Of a DNA stretch of 64,000 nt, positions 51,033-59,019 are shown piece after piece. The position numbers and the translations under genes were made by a program. How positions within the stretch are numbered: the first letter of the stretch is position 1; every line of letters begins with the position of its first letter. Source of the DNA: an uncultured Lachnospiraceae bacterium (GTDB lineage Bacteria > Bacillota > Clostridia > Lachnospirales > Lachnospiraceae); assembly GCA_902476265.1 (NCBI GenBank), contig CABSCP010000005.1:1-64000 (forward strand), written 5' to 3'. The notes under the pieces were generated by a model. The model had not been told where the DNA came from. It searched no databases and saw nothing but the letters and a program-made list of their open reading frames with translations.

Positions 51033-51566
51033 TTAGTCGGTACTCCCTCTTTCCGCTTTTTCCAGCTTTTTATTGATAAAAAGAAGCAGCGGGTAGAATA
51101 CAAATGCAATGATGATGGTATAAACCGCTTCCGGCAGAATAATATGTAAAAAGTAATACCCAACATCCAGCCTTGCCCGCATCAGAAACATCACCAGGTA
51201 GCATACGGCATTCAGGGAAAGATCGGATGCCGTGATCATCAAAAGCGGCAGCTTAATGTCTTCCGGATAAAACATACGGTTGAATTTCCCGTTTCCATAT
51301 CCGATCAGCAGATATAAGAACGCGTAAAAACCCAGCATATCCCCGTTCCCGTTGGTCCCGCCGTTTGCCGCGAAAATATCCACCAGCAGTCCGCAGGCAA
51401 ATCCTGTCCAGATGCCGGCTTTCTCTCCGTGCATAAATCCAAAGGATGCCGTCAGAATGATGAGCAGGTTGGGAACGATGCCTCCGAACGCAAACCAGGG
51501 ACAGACACTGGTCTGCAGCAGAAAGCACATCCACACCAGAAGCGCGGTCACAATGAATCTTTTCAT
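51033..51566 (-). CDS. mreD: Rod shape-determining protein MreD
   Basis: A 177-residue membrane protein with five to six helices (VTALLVWMCFLLQ at the start, FMHGEKAGIWTGFACGLLVD in the middle). It belongs to the MreBCD-RodA-PBP2 elongation complex. AAAGGAG precedes the ATG, and it lies 13 bases after mreC. Confidence 0.88.
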   Translation of the reverse strand: MKRFIVTALLVWMCFLLQTSVCPWFAFGGIVPNLLIILTASFGFMHGEKAGIWTGFACGLLVDIFAANGGTNGNGDMLGFYAFLYLLIGYGNGKFNRMFYPEDIKLPLLMITASDLSLNAVCYLVMFLMRARLDVGYYFLHIILPEAVYTIIIAFVFYPLLLFINKKLEKAERGSTD

Positions 51567-51579
51567 GAGAACTCCTTTA

Positions 51580-52452
51580 TCAATCCCCGGTCTGCTGCTT
51601 TAATTCCGTCACCACTAAAACTTCGTCCAGATGGGAAAAGTCCACCGCCGGCGTGAGATAGCCCGACTTTGTCAGATTGTTGGGCGAGGTATTGATGGAA
51701 CTGATATATCCGATTAAAATGCCGGGCAGGTATTTATCACTGATATTGCTGGTTACCACTTTGTCGCCTACGGAAACTTTTTCGTTTTTGTCGGAAAGAT
51801 CACTGAAACGGATCACGCCTTCCGACCGGACGGACTGCAGGTCACCGGAAACGATCATATTTTCAGAGGTAGCCAGCACAGTGCCGCTGACGGAATGGGT
51901 GTCTGAAATGATGGACTGTACTTTCGCGTAATTGGGGCCAACGCTCACCACCCGTCCTACCAGGCCGCTGCCTGCCATCACATTGCAGTCGATCTGCACC
52001 CCATCCTTTTCTCCTTTGTCGATGGTAAAGGAATGGAACCAGTTATCCGCTTCGCTGGCGATCACTCTGGCGCCGATTTTTTCATAATCGGAATAGGCCT
52101 GATCCAGTTCGAACAGATTCCTTAAATTGTTCAGTTCATATCTGTCCTGCTGCAGCTGATTGTTCTCAATCGTCAACGCGTCCACCTTTTCCTGGAGCGC
52201 CTGATTTTCAGCCAGGACGTCCTTTAGCTGCGTCAATTCCCGGGAACGGTCCGACAGATAGCCGCCCACCTCTGCAATCCCTCTCTGAAACGGTACCACC
52301 ACATATCCCGCTGCTGTTTTTAAGGGGCCTTCAAAAACATTTGTCTTGAAGGTGAAAATCATCAGCGCTGCGCACAGGCCCGAAAGAATCAGCAGAAGGT
52401 ATTTGCTGGATATGGTAAACTTCTTTCTTTTTTTCTTGATTACAGGACTCAT
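51580..52452 (-). CDS. mreC: Rod shape-determining protein MreC
   Basis: A 290-residue membrane-anchored scaffold: basic start (KKKRKKF), one membrane helix, a coiled coil (about 65-110, LKDVLAENQALQEKVDALT) and two beta-barrel domains (VMAGSGLVGRVVSVG, GVIRFSDLSDKNEKV). It links MreB to PBP2 outside the membrane. The ATG overlaps the mreB stop by 4 bases. Confidence 0.92.
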   Translation of the reverse strand: MSPVIKKKRKKFTISSKYLLLILSGLCAALMIFTFKTNVFEGPLKTAAGYVVVPFQRGIAEVGGYLSDRSRELTQLKDVLAENQALQEKVDALTIENNQLQQDRYELNNLRNLFELDQAYSDYEKIGARVIASEADNWFHSFTIDKGEKDGVQIDCNVMAGSGLVGRVVSVGPNYAKVQSIISDTHSVSGTVLATSENMIVSGDLQSVRSEGVIRFSDLSDKNEKVSVGDKVVTSNISDKYLPGILIGYISSINTSPNNLTKSGYLTPAVDFSHLDEVLVVTELKQQTGD

Positions 52453-53462
52453 TTGCCCATCCCTTCAATGGCATATGCTACAGATTTATAATTATCTTCC
52501 TTTAAAATCCTGGACAGTCCCAGTACCACGCTCTCCACGGGCCGCTGGGCATTATTCACTTTCAGGCCGGTAGCCTGCTGTACAAGCTCTGAGAAATGGC
52601 TGATCTGGGAAGCGCCGCCGGTCAGATAAATACCGTGGCGGAAAATGTCCGCGCCCAGTTCCGGAGGCGTGCGCTCCAGAATCACTTTTACACTGTCAAT
52701 GATGGTGTTGAAGTGTTCTTCCAGAGAATGGTTGATCAGATCCGTGGGGATTTCCCGTTCCACAGGAAGGCCGACCACGATATCCCTGCCATAAACAACG
52801 GCGCCCTTTCCTTCTTTTTCCAGACTGGCCAGGGATTTCTTAATGTTCTCTGCCGTTTTCTGGCCGATCAGGAGATTGAACTCCTTGCGCACCGCCTGGC
52901 GGATCGCCTCGTCAAATTTGAGGCCGCCGGTTTTGATCAGACGGCTCAGCACGATGCCGCCCAGAGAAAGGATGGAAACTTCTGTGGTATCATAGCCGAT
53001 ATCCACCACCAGAACGCCCTGGGAATTTTTGACGTCAATATCCATGCCCAGACCGTCTGCAACCGCTTTTTCCACCACCATGATTTTCTTCGCCTTCACA
53101 TTGGCTTCCTTGATCAGATCGTAGAACGCGCGCTTCTCCACTTCCGTGATATCGGTGGGGACTGCGATATAAAAATCCGCGGGCTTTAAGCTTCCTTTGG
53201 AAATATCGTTGATGAAAAATTTCACCAGCCGTTCCATATTATTGATATCCGCGATCACGCCGTTGCACAGCGGATGGCTGATCTGGATGTTGGCCGGAGC
53301 CTTTTCATACATCTCATATGCGGAATTGCCGTATGCGAAAATATTCTTTTTATTTTCGATCGCAATCATATTTTTTTCAATCATGATCGAATCGTCGGCA
53401 AGATTATAAATCTTGATATTGCTTGTCCCCAAATCGATTCCGAATGCATAATTCTGCACCAT
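52449..53462 (-). CDS. mreB: Actin-like rod shape-determining protein MreB
   Basis: A 337-residue actin homologue. The phosphate-1 motif is FGIDLGTSNIKIY and phosphate-2 VLVVDIGYDTTEVSIL; the adenosine motif is ILTGGASQ-like (IYLTGGASQI). The middle segment (ADFYIAVPTDITEVEKRA) differs from standard MreB (usually PxxVICVPSGVTEVEKRA), so it is a divergent member, but its place before mreC and mreD supports the role. AAGGAGG precedes the ATG. Confidence 0.9.
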   Translation of the reverse strand: MVQNYAFGIDLGTSNIKIYNLADDSIMIEKNMIAIENKKNIFAYGNSAYEMYEKAPANIQISHPLCNGVIADINNMERLVKFFINDISKGSLKPADFYIAVPTDITEVEKRAFYDLIKEANVKAKKIMVVEKAVADGLGMDIDVKNSQGVLVVDIGYDTTEVSILSLGGIVLSRLIKTGGLKFDEAIRQAVRKEFNLLIGQKTAENIKKSLASLEKEGKGAVVYGRDIVVGLPVEREIPTDLINHSLEEHFNTIIDSVKVILERTPPELGADIFRHGIYLTGGASQISHFSELVQQATGLKVNNAQRPVESVVLGLSRILKEDNYKSVAYAIEGMGK

Positions 53463-53480
53463 TTATGTTTCTCCTTCCTT

Positions 53481-54197
53481 TTATAAAAGCCCGGCTTTCC
53501 GGAAACTGAAATAATCCTGTCCGCCTACGATGATATGGTCCATCATCGGCAGCTGCATCATTTCCCCAAGGCCCGACAGCCTCTTCGTGATTTCGGCATC
53601 CTCCATGCTGGGTGTGACATCCCCGCTGGGATGGTTATGGAGCAGCATAAAGTATACCGCCTGATATCTGAGCGCCTGCAGAAAAACTTCCCGGGGGGAT
53701 ACGGGCGCCGCATTTACGGTCCCTACGGACAGGATCCTCTCATGGATCAGCTTTCCCTTCCCATCCAGCAAAAGCAGTACCGCCTTCTCCACCGCGCTGC
53801 CCTCCTGTTCAAACAGGGGTCTGCAGTAAGCGGCGGCCACAGACGGATCCGGAAATGCGGGCATTTCCCTGCGCTGTCCTAAGGCAATCCGGCGGGCCAG
53901 CTCCGTCACGCAGCAGATACGCACCGCCTTCACCTCGCCGATTCCGCGCACTTGCTTTAACTGTGCCACAGACAGCTGACACAGGCCGGAAAGGCCGGCT
54001 TTTGCTCCCTTTGGCAGGGCCAGCACCCGTTCCGCCAGTCCAAGGGCCGGACAATGCTGTTCTGTCCGTGTGGCCTGTGGACCGGGCGCCGGGCCGGTGC
54101 GCAGTAAAATAGCGAGAAGTTCTGCATCTGTTAATGATTCTGCCCCCTTTTGCATAAATTTTTCATAAGGGAGTCCTTCTGTTTCCGATTTCTTCAT
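53481..54197 (-). CDS. radC: RadC-family JAB-domain protein
   Basis: A 238-residue protein. An N-terminal helix-hairpin-helix-like part (LKQVRGIGEVKAVRI) precedes a JAMM/MPN+ domain with HNHPSGDVTPSMED (metal ligands His, His, Asp). The historical link to DNA repair is doubtful; the biochemical role is unsettled. It is upstream of mreB, the same order as in Bacillus. GGAGGG precedes the start. Confidence 0.92.
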   Translation of the reverse strand: MKKSETEGLPYEKFMQKGAESLTDAELLAILLRTGPAPGPQATRTEQHCPALGLAERVLALPKGAKAGLSGLCQLSVAQLKQVRGIGEVKAVRICCVTELARRIALGQRREMPAFPDPSVAAAYCRPLFEQEGSAVEKAVLLLLDGKGKLIHERILSVGTVNAAPVSPREVFLQALRYQAVYFMLLHNHPSGDVTPSMEDAEITKRLSGLGEMMQLPMMDHIIVGGQDYFSFRKAGLL

Positions 54198-54351
54198 TCT
54201 TTACCCTCCGCAGATATTCTCCAAAAACTGCGCGGGCAAATGATCTCGTTCTCAGTTATCCTTTGTCTTTTAAACTTCTATCATCTTAACATACTTCCCT
54301 TTTTCTGTATAGGAACAAAAAGGGATTTTTTTCGCATCGTCCGACACCGTT

Positions 54352-55671
54352 TTACAAATAACGAGCGGGAATGTCAGAAACCACCCCTTTGTCGAGGCAG
54401 CGCTGCAGGGATTTTAAAATGCCGAATTTTGCATGCTGCCAGGTCAGCCCGCCCTGAAAATAGACCGCGTAGGGAGGCTTTAAGGGACCGTCTGCAGAAA
54501 GTTCAATGGAAGATCCCGACACAAAAGCTCCGGCAGCCATGATCACCTGGCTGTCGTATCCGGGCATATCCCAAGGTTCCGGTGTCACAAAGCTGTCCAC
54601 AGGGGCCGCATACTGGATGCCTTCGCAAAAAGCGATCAGCCCTTCCGGCGTTTTAAACTCCACCGCCTGGATGATATCATGCCGGTCGGTCTTTCCGTCC
54701 GGCACCACACGAAATCCCAGGTTTTCATAGAGGTTTGCCGCAAAAATGGCGCCTTTTAACGCTCCTGCCGTGACGGTGGGGGCCAGAAACAGGCCCTGAT
54801 AAAAAGCGGGAAGCGCGTTTAAAGAAGCGCCCACTTCTTTTCCCAGTCCGGGGGAGGTGAGACGGTAAGCCGCATTTTCCACGCATTCCCTGGTTCCGGC
54901 AATGTAACCTCCGATGGGAGCCAGGCCGCCGCCGGGATTTTTGATCAGGGAGCCCACGCACATGTCCGCGCCCACATCGGAGGGTTCGATGGTTTCCGTA
55001 AACTCTCCGTAGCAGTTGTCCACCATGCAGATCACATCCGGTTTAATCCCCTTAATAAAGGAAATGAGCGCCCCGATCTGTTCCACGGAAAGGGTGGGTC
55101 TGGTCTGATAACCTTTGGAACGCTGGATGGTGGCCAGCTTCGTTTTCGGACCGATGCTCTGCCGGATGCCTTCCCAGTCAAAGCTGCCGTCCTCCTTTAA
55201 GTCTACCTGGCGGTAGCTGATCCCATACTCCTTTAAGGAACCTCTGGAATCCCGGATGCCGATCACCTCTTCCAGGGTATCATAGGGTTTTCCCACAGGG
55301 GACAACAGTTCATCCCCCGGGCGCAGGTTGCTCATCAGCGCCAGCGCAAGGGCATGGGTCCCGCAGGTGATCTGAGGGCGCACAAGGGCCGCCTCGGTAT
55401 GAAAAACCGCAGCATATACTTCTTCCAGTGTATCCCTTCCCAGGTCATTATATCCATAACCGGTGGTTCCCAAAAGACATGCTTCGCTCACCTTGCAGTC
55501 CTGCATGGCTTTCACCACTTTTAACTGGTTGTATTCCGCAACGCTGTCAATCTGCGAAAAACGGTCTTTCAGCTCTTCCAGCATTTTTTCCCCATACTGA
55601 TATACTCTGTCGGAAATCCCCATGGAAGCGTACATCGCTTTCAGGCTTTCCTGTGAAACGGTATTGATCAT
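54352..55671 (-). CDS. Methionine gamma-lyase family PLP protein (aluminium resistance family)
   Basis: A 439-residue fold-type I PLP enzyme. The lysine in GSLIKNPGGGLAPIGGYIAG is the likely PLP anchor. Other family segments are TTGYGYNDLGRDTLEEVYA, CGTHALALAL and KPDVICMVDNCYGEF. The family (PF06838) is annotated as methionine gamma-lyase-like or aluminium resistance; substrate evidence is thin. The start overlaps the miaA stop (ATGA), so the two are coupled, a common order in clostridia. Confidence 0.85.
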   Translation of the reverse strand: MINTVSQESLKAMYASMGISDRVYQYGEKMLEELKDRFSQIDSVAEYNQLKVVKAMQDCKVSEACLLGTTGYGYNDLGRDTLEEVYAAVFHTEAALVRPQITCGTHALALALMSNLRPGDELLSPVGKPYDTLEEVIGIRDSRGSLKEYGISYRQVDLKEDGSFDWEGIRQSIGPKTKLATIQRSKGYQTRPTLSVEQIGALISFIKGIKPDVICMVDNCYGEFTETIEPSDVGADMCVGSLIKNPGGGLAPIGGYIAGTRECVENAAYRLTSPGLGKEVGASLNALPAFYQGLFLAPTVTAGALKGAIFAANLYENLGFRVVPDGKTDRHDIIQAVEFKTPEGLIAFCEGIQYAAPVDSFVTPEPWDMPGYDSQVIMAAGAFVSGSSIELSADGPLKPPYAVYFQGGLTWQHAKFGILKSLQRCLDKGVVSDIPARYL

Positions 55672-56621
55672 CTTCTTACTTCCTCCGCCTGTTCGATTAA
55701 AAACTGTAATATGTTATTTTCGTCCAAAAAACGACTTCTGTCAACCCAGATCACATTTTTTTCACGTTTGAACCAGGTAATCTGGCGCTTTGCGAAATGC
55801 CGGGTGTCCCTTTTAATCAGATAAACCGCCCGTTCCAGGTCATATTCCCCTTCCAGACAGCTTAAAATTTCTTTGTATCCAAGTCCCTGCATGGAAACCA
55901 TCCCTTTTCTGAGACCCCGCTCCCGCAGCGCCTTCACCTCATCCACAAGACCGCCGGAAATCATTTCATCCACCCGCCTGTCAATCCGGGCATAGAGTTT
56001 CTCCCGGTCGTCGGTGAGCACAAAATACCGGGAACGGTAAGCGGCTTCTTTCTGCCGTTCTTCCTGGTTATGCAGGGATATTTTTTCTCCTGTCTGGGCA
56101 TGGTATTCCAGCGCCCGGATCACCCTCTTCACATTGTTGGCGTGAATCTGCGCTGCCGCTTCCGGATCCGCCTCTTTTAGCATTTGGTGCAAAAACTCCG
56201 GGCCTTTTTCCAGCGCGATCCGTTCCAGACTGCTTCGGTATCCGGTATCCTCCCGGGTCTGGGTGAAGTCAATGTCATAGAGCACGGACTGGATATAAAA
56301 ACCGGTCCCGCCCACAAGAATGGGCAGTTTACTGCGGCTGCAGATATCCGCAATCGCCTCTTTTGCCAGCTTCTGGAATAACACCACATTAAATTCTTCT
56401 TCCGGCTCCAGCACATCGATGAGATGATGGGGCACGCCGTCCATTTCTTCTTTGGACACTTTCGCCGAACCGATGTCCATATGCCGGTACACCTGCATGG
56501 AGTCCGCCGAAATAATTTCTCCGTCCAGGGCCTTCGCCAGCGCAACCGACAGTTTTGTTTTGCCCACCGCCGTGGGCCCGGTCAAAATAATCAAAGGAAG
56601 CTTCCTGTCCTTTTCCGCCAT
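55668..56621 (-). CDS. miaA: tRNA dimethylallyltransferase
   Basis: A 317-residue enzyme that adds an isopentenyl group to A37 of tRNAs; MiaB, also in this cluster, then methylthiolates it. The P-loop GPTAVGKT, ISADSMQVYRHMDIGSAK and the HHLIDVLEP motif are present. ATG 56621 is chosen because GGAAGG lies 8 bases upstream; an upstream GTG sits in that site. It follows mutL after two very long hairpins (56654-57046). Confidence 0.94.
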   Translation of the reverse strand: MAEKDRKLPLIILTGPTAVGKTKLSVALAKALDGEIISADSMQVYRHMDIGSAKVSKEEMDGVPHHLIDVLEPEEEFNVVLFQKLAKEAIADICSRSKLPILVGGTGFYIQSVLYDIDFTQTREDTGYRSSLERIALEKGPEFLHQMLKEADPEAAAQIHANNVKRVIRALEYHAQTGEKISLHNQEERQKEAAYRSRYFVLTDDREKLYARIDRRVDEMISGGLVDEVKALRERGLRKGMVSMQGLGYKEILSCLEGEYDLERAVYLIKRDTRHFAKRQITWFKREKNVIWVDRSRFLDENNILQFLIEQAEEVRR

Positions 56622-56653
56622 CCAAACCACCTTCCTGTATGTGTGTGTGAAGT

Positions 56654-56758
56654 GAAGACCCGCCTTTTGCCATCCGCCCTGTCCGGCCCTTTCGTAGAGC
56701 CCAGTTTCCCGGCTCTACGAAAGGGCCGGACAAAGGCGGATGGCAAAAGACGGGCTTC
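56654..56758. repeat. Long hairpin element 1 between mutL and miaA
   Basis: Arms of about 48 bases (56654-56701 and 56711-56758) pair with only a few mismatches and bulges around a 9-base loop (56702-56710). Inner arm parts such as GTCCGGCCC/GGGCCGGAC and TTCGTAGAGCC/GGCTCTACGAA are perfect. There is no T run, so it does not look like a terminator. With the neighbouring larger hairpin it fills the gap upstream of miaA. Confidence 0.8.
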
Positions 56759-56826
56759 GCCCGAGGGGTTGAAAAAACATAAAATCTTAATTTGTTTGTG
56801 CGCTATTTCAGGTTTGTAAGGGAACA

Positions 56827-57046
56827 GGCAGCCCGCCAGGGCGCCGCCTTTCCCGGCCGGCGCCTTCTGTTTTCCGGCGTTAAAACGGCGCTGATGCGCC
56901 TTTCGTTCCCGCTGCACAACAGGGGCTGTCTGAGCGAAGCGAGTTTCCCCTGTTGTGCAGCGCGCCCGGAACGAAACCGCATCAGCATGCCGTTTTCGCC
57001 GGAAAACAGGGCCCGGCGGGAAAGGCGGCGTCCTGGCGGGACTGCC
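56827..57046. repeat. Long hairpin element 2 (220 bases) next to mutL
   Basis: Two arms of about 100 bases, imperfectly complementary, enclose a 21-base loop (56926-56946) containing GAGCGAAGCGAG. Perfect stretches include a 16-base inner stem (56910-56925 with 56947-56962) and ends GGCAG/CTGCC plus CCCGCCAGG/CCTGGCGGG. Differences in the arms are mostly small indels and single changes. It ends 8 bases before the mutL stop. It may be a palindromic interspersed repeat or a MITE-like remnant; no target-site duplication was seen. Confidence 0.8.
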
Positions 57047-57053
57047 GTCCTCT

Positions 57054-59003
57054 TCACAACACCCGCTTGAATTTGCGTTCCAGTTCCTGGCGGGTCATGG
57101 TGATCATGGTGGGTCTGCCGTGGGGGCAATGATAGGGATTCTCCAGGGACAGCAGCTGATTTAACAGCTCCTCCATCTCCTGCCTGCTCATTTTATGATT
57201 TCCCTTCACCGCGGACTTGCAGGCCATGGTAGCGATTCGCTCCGTCACCGCAGCAGGCGTCCCGGGGCGCTGTTCGCCGGCCAGTTCATTGAGCACCTCC
57301 TGCAGGAAATCAGCGCCGCAGTTGCCGTAAAGATCACAGGGAACCGCCCGCAGCGCATAGGAATTGCCGCCGAAGGAATCCATTTCAAAACCGATCTGCC
57401 GAAAATATTCCTGATACCGCTCCAGCACCGCCGCTTCTACGCCGGAAAGGGTCACGACCAGGGGAGGCATCAGATTCTGACTTTCCGCGCTGCCTTCCCG
57501 CACCCGCTTCATGAGCGCTTCATATTTTACTTTTTCATGGGCCGCATGCTGATCGATCAAAATCATCTTGTCCTGATAGGCAGCAATCCAGTAGGTATCA
57601 AAAATCTGCCCGATAATTTCATATTGTTTTACCGCTTTGGGAGAAAGAATCCTTTCTTCAAACAGGTTCAACTGCTTTTCGCCGGTGACGGCCAGCTCCC
57701 GGTTCGCATAATCCAGCCGTTCCTCCCGCACCATAGCCGCCATCCGCTTCGTTTCAAAAGGTTGCGGCGGCAAACTTTTCGGTTGCGGCGGCAGACTTTT
57801 CGGCTGTGAAGGCCGGCTGCTTTCCTCCCGGCGAAAGGGACTTTCTTTCGGGCGGGGCGAATCGATCAGCTGTTTTGCCAGTCTGGCCGCAGCGCCGTCC
57901 CCGGTTTTTGCTTCCTCCACAGGGCTTTTGGAAGAAACGGTTGTATCTGCCGTCACGGACGCTTCCTTTTTTTTCGGCTGCGTTTCCTGCTCCAGGGTGA
58001 CCGAAGGGATCATTTCCCTGTTGTGGAGCGCTTCCTGCACACGCTTTTCCAGAAAATCAAAAATCATCTGATTGTCCGAAAAACGGACTTCCATTTTGGA
58101 GGGGTGCACATTGACGTCCACCAGCTGGGTATCAATGGTCAGATGCAGATAAGCCATGGGAAATTTATGCTGCATCAGATAGGCCTGATAGCCGCTTTCC
58201 AGTCCCTTGGACAGAATCTGGCTTTTAATATAACGCTGATTCACAAAAAAGAATTCAAAATTGCGGTTGGGACGCACCAAAAGAGGGGTTCCCAGAAACC
58301 CTTCTGCTTTGACCCCCTTTTCTTCCGCTTTAAAAGGGAACACTTCCTTTGCAATCTCCCGGCCGTAAATCCGGTAGACCACTTCCTTTAAATCCCCGCT
58401 GCCGGAGGTGGCAAAGCGGGTCTGTCTGTTCACCTGAAACTGAAAGGAAATATCCGGCCGGGACAGCGCCATATGCTCCATCAGGTCCGCGATATAGCCG
58501 CCTTCGGTAGCGGGCGTTTTTAAAAATTTCTTGCGGGCGGGGGTATTAAAAAACAGGTCCCGGATGATGATGGTGGTTCCTTCCGGAGCGCCCACTTCGG
58601 AAAAATCCCGTTCCCGTTCCCCTTCTATACAGTAACGCACGCCAGTCAGGGCTTCCTTTGTCTTGGTGATCATTTCTACCATGGCCACAGCGGAAATGCT
58701 GGAAAGCGCCTCTCCCCGAAACCCCAGGCTGCTGATCCGCGTCAGATCCTCCACGCCCCTGATTTTGCTGGTGGCATGGCGGAAAAACGCCTTTTGCACC
58801 TGTTCTTTCGGGATGCCGGAGCCGTTGTCCGTCACCCGGATAAAGGTGGTGCCGCCGTCCTTGATTTCCACGGTGATGGCGGTGGCCCCCGCATCGCAGG
58901 CATTTTCCACCAGCTCTTTCACCACGCTGGAAGGACGTTCCACCACTTCTCCTGCCGCGATCTGATCTATGGTTTTGCTGTCAAGAACTGTTATTTCCGC
59001 CAC
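57054..59003 (-). CDS. mutL: DNA mismatch repair endonuclease MutL
   Basis: A 649-residue GHKL ATPase and nicking enzyme. The N-terminal ATPase has ELVENACDAGA, TDNGSGI and GFRGEALSSI. The C-terminal endonuclease motif DQHAAHEKVKYE and the metal-binding CPHGRP near the end are present, so it is the nicking type that replaces MutH. A proline-rich linker contains a tandem repeat of six residues (QPKSLP twice). It starts at GTG 59003, with AAAGGAG upstream, 17 bases after mutS. Confidence 0.94.
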   Translation of the reverse strand: MAEITVLDSKTIDQIAAGEVVERPSSVVKELVENACDAGATAITVEIKDGGTTFIRVTDNGSGIPKEQVQKAFFRHATSKIRGVEDLTRISSLGFRGEALSSISAVAMVEMITKTKEALTGVRYCIEGERERDFSEVGAPEGTTIIIRDLFFNTPARKKFLKTPATEGGYIADLMEHMALSRPDISFQFQVNRQTRFATSGSGDLKEVVYRIYGREIAKEVFPFKAEEKGVKAEGFLGTPLLVRPNRNFEFFFVNQRYIKSQILSKGLESGYQAYLMQHKFPMAYLHLTIDTQLVDVNVHPSKMEVRFSDNQMIFDFLEKRVQEALHNREMIPSVTLEQETQPKKKEASVTADTTVSSKSPVEEAKTGDGAAARLAKQLIDSPRPKESPFRREESSRPSQPKSLPPQPKSLPPQPFETKRMAAMVREERLDYANRELAVTGEKQLNLFEERILSPKAVKQYEIIGQIFDTYWIAAYQDKMILIDQHAAHEKVKYEALMKRVREGSAESQNLMPPLVVTLSGVEAAVLERYQEYFRQIGFEMDSFGGNSYALRAVPCDLYGNCGADFLQEVLNELAGEQRPGTPAAVTERIATMACKSAVKGNHKMSRQEMEELLNQLLSLENPYHCPHGRPTMITMTRQELERKFKRVL

Positions 59004-59019
59004 TTTTTTCGCTCCTTTG

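Noticed and set aside
56640..57050. Short open frames inside the long hairpins
   Set aside because: They arise on both strands from the palindromic GC-rich sequence, have no ribosome sites and mirror each other.
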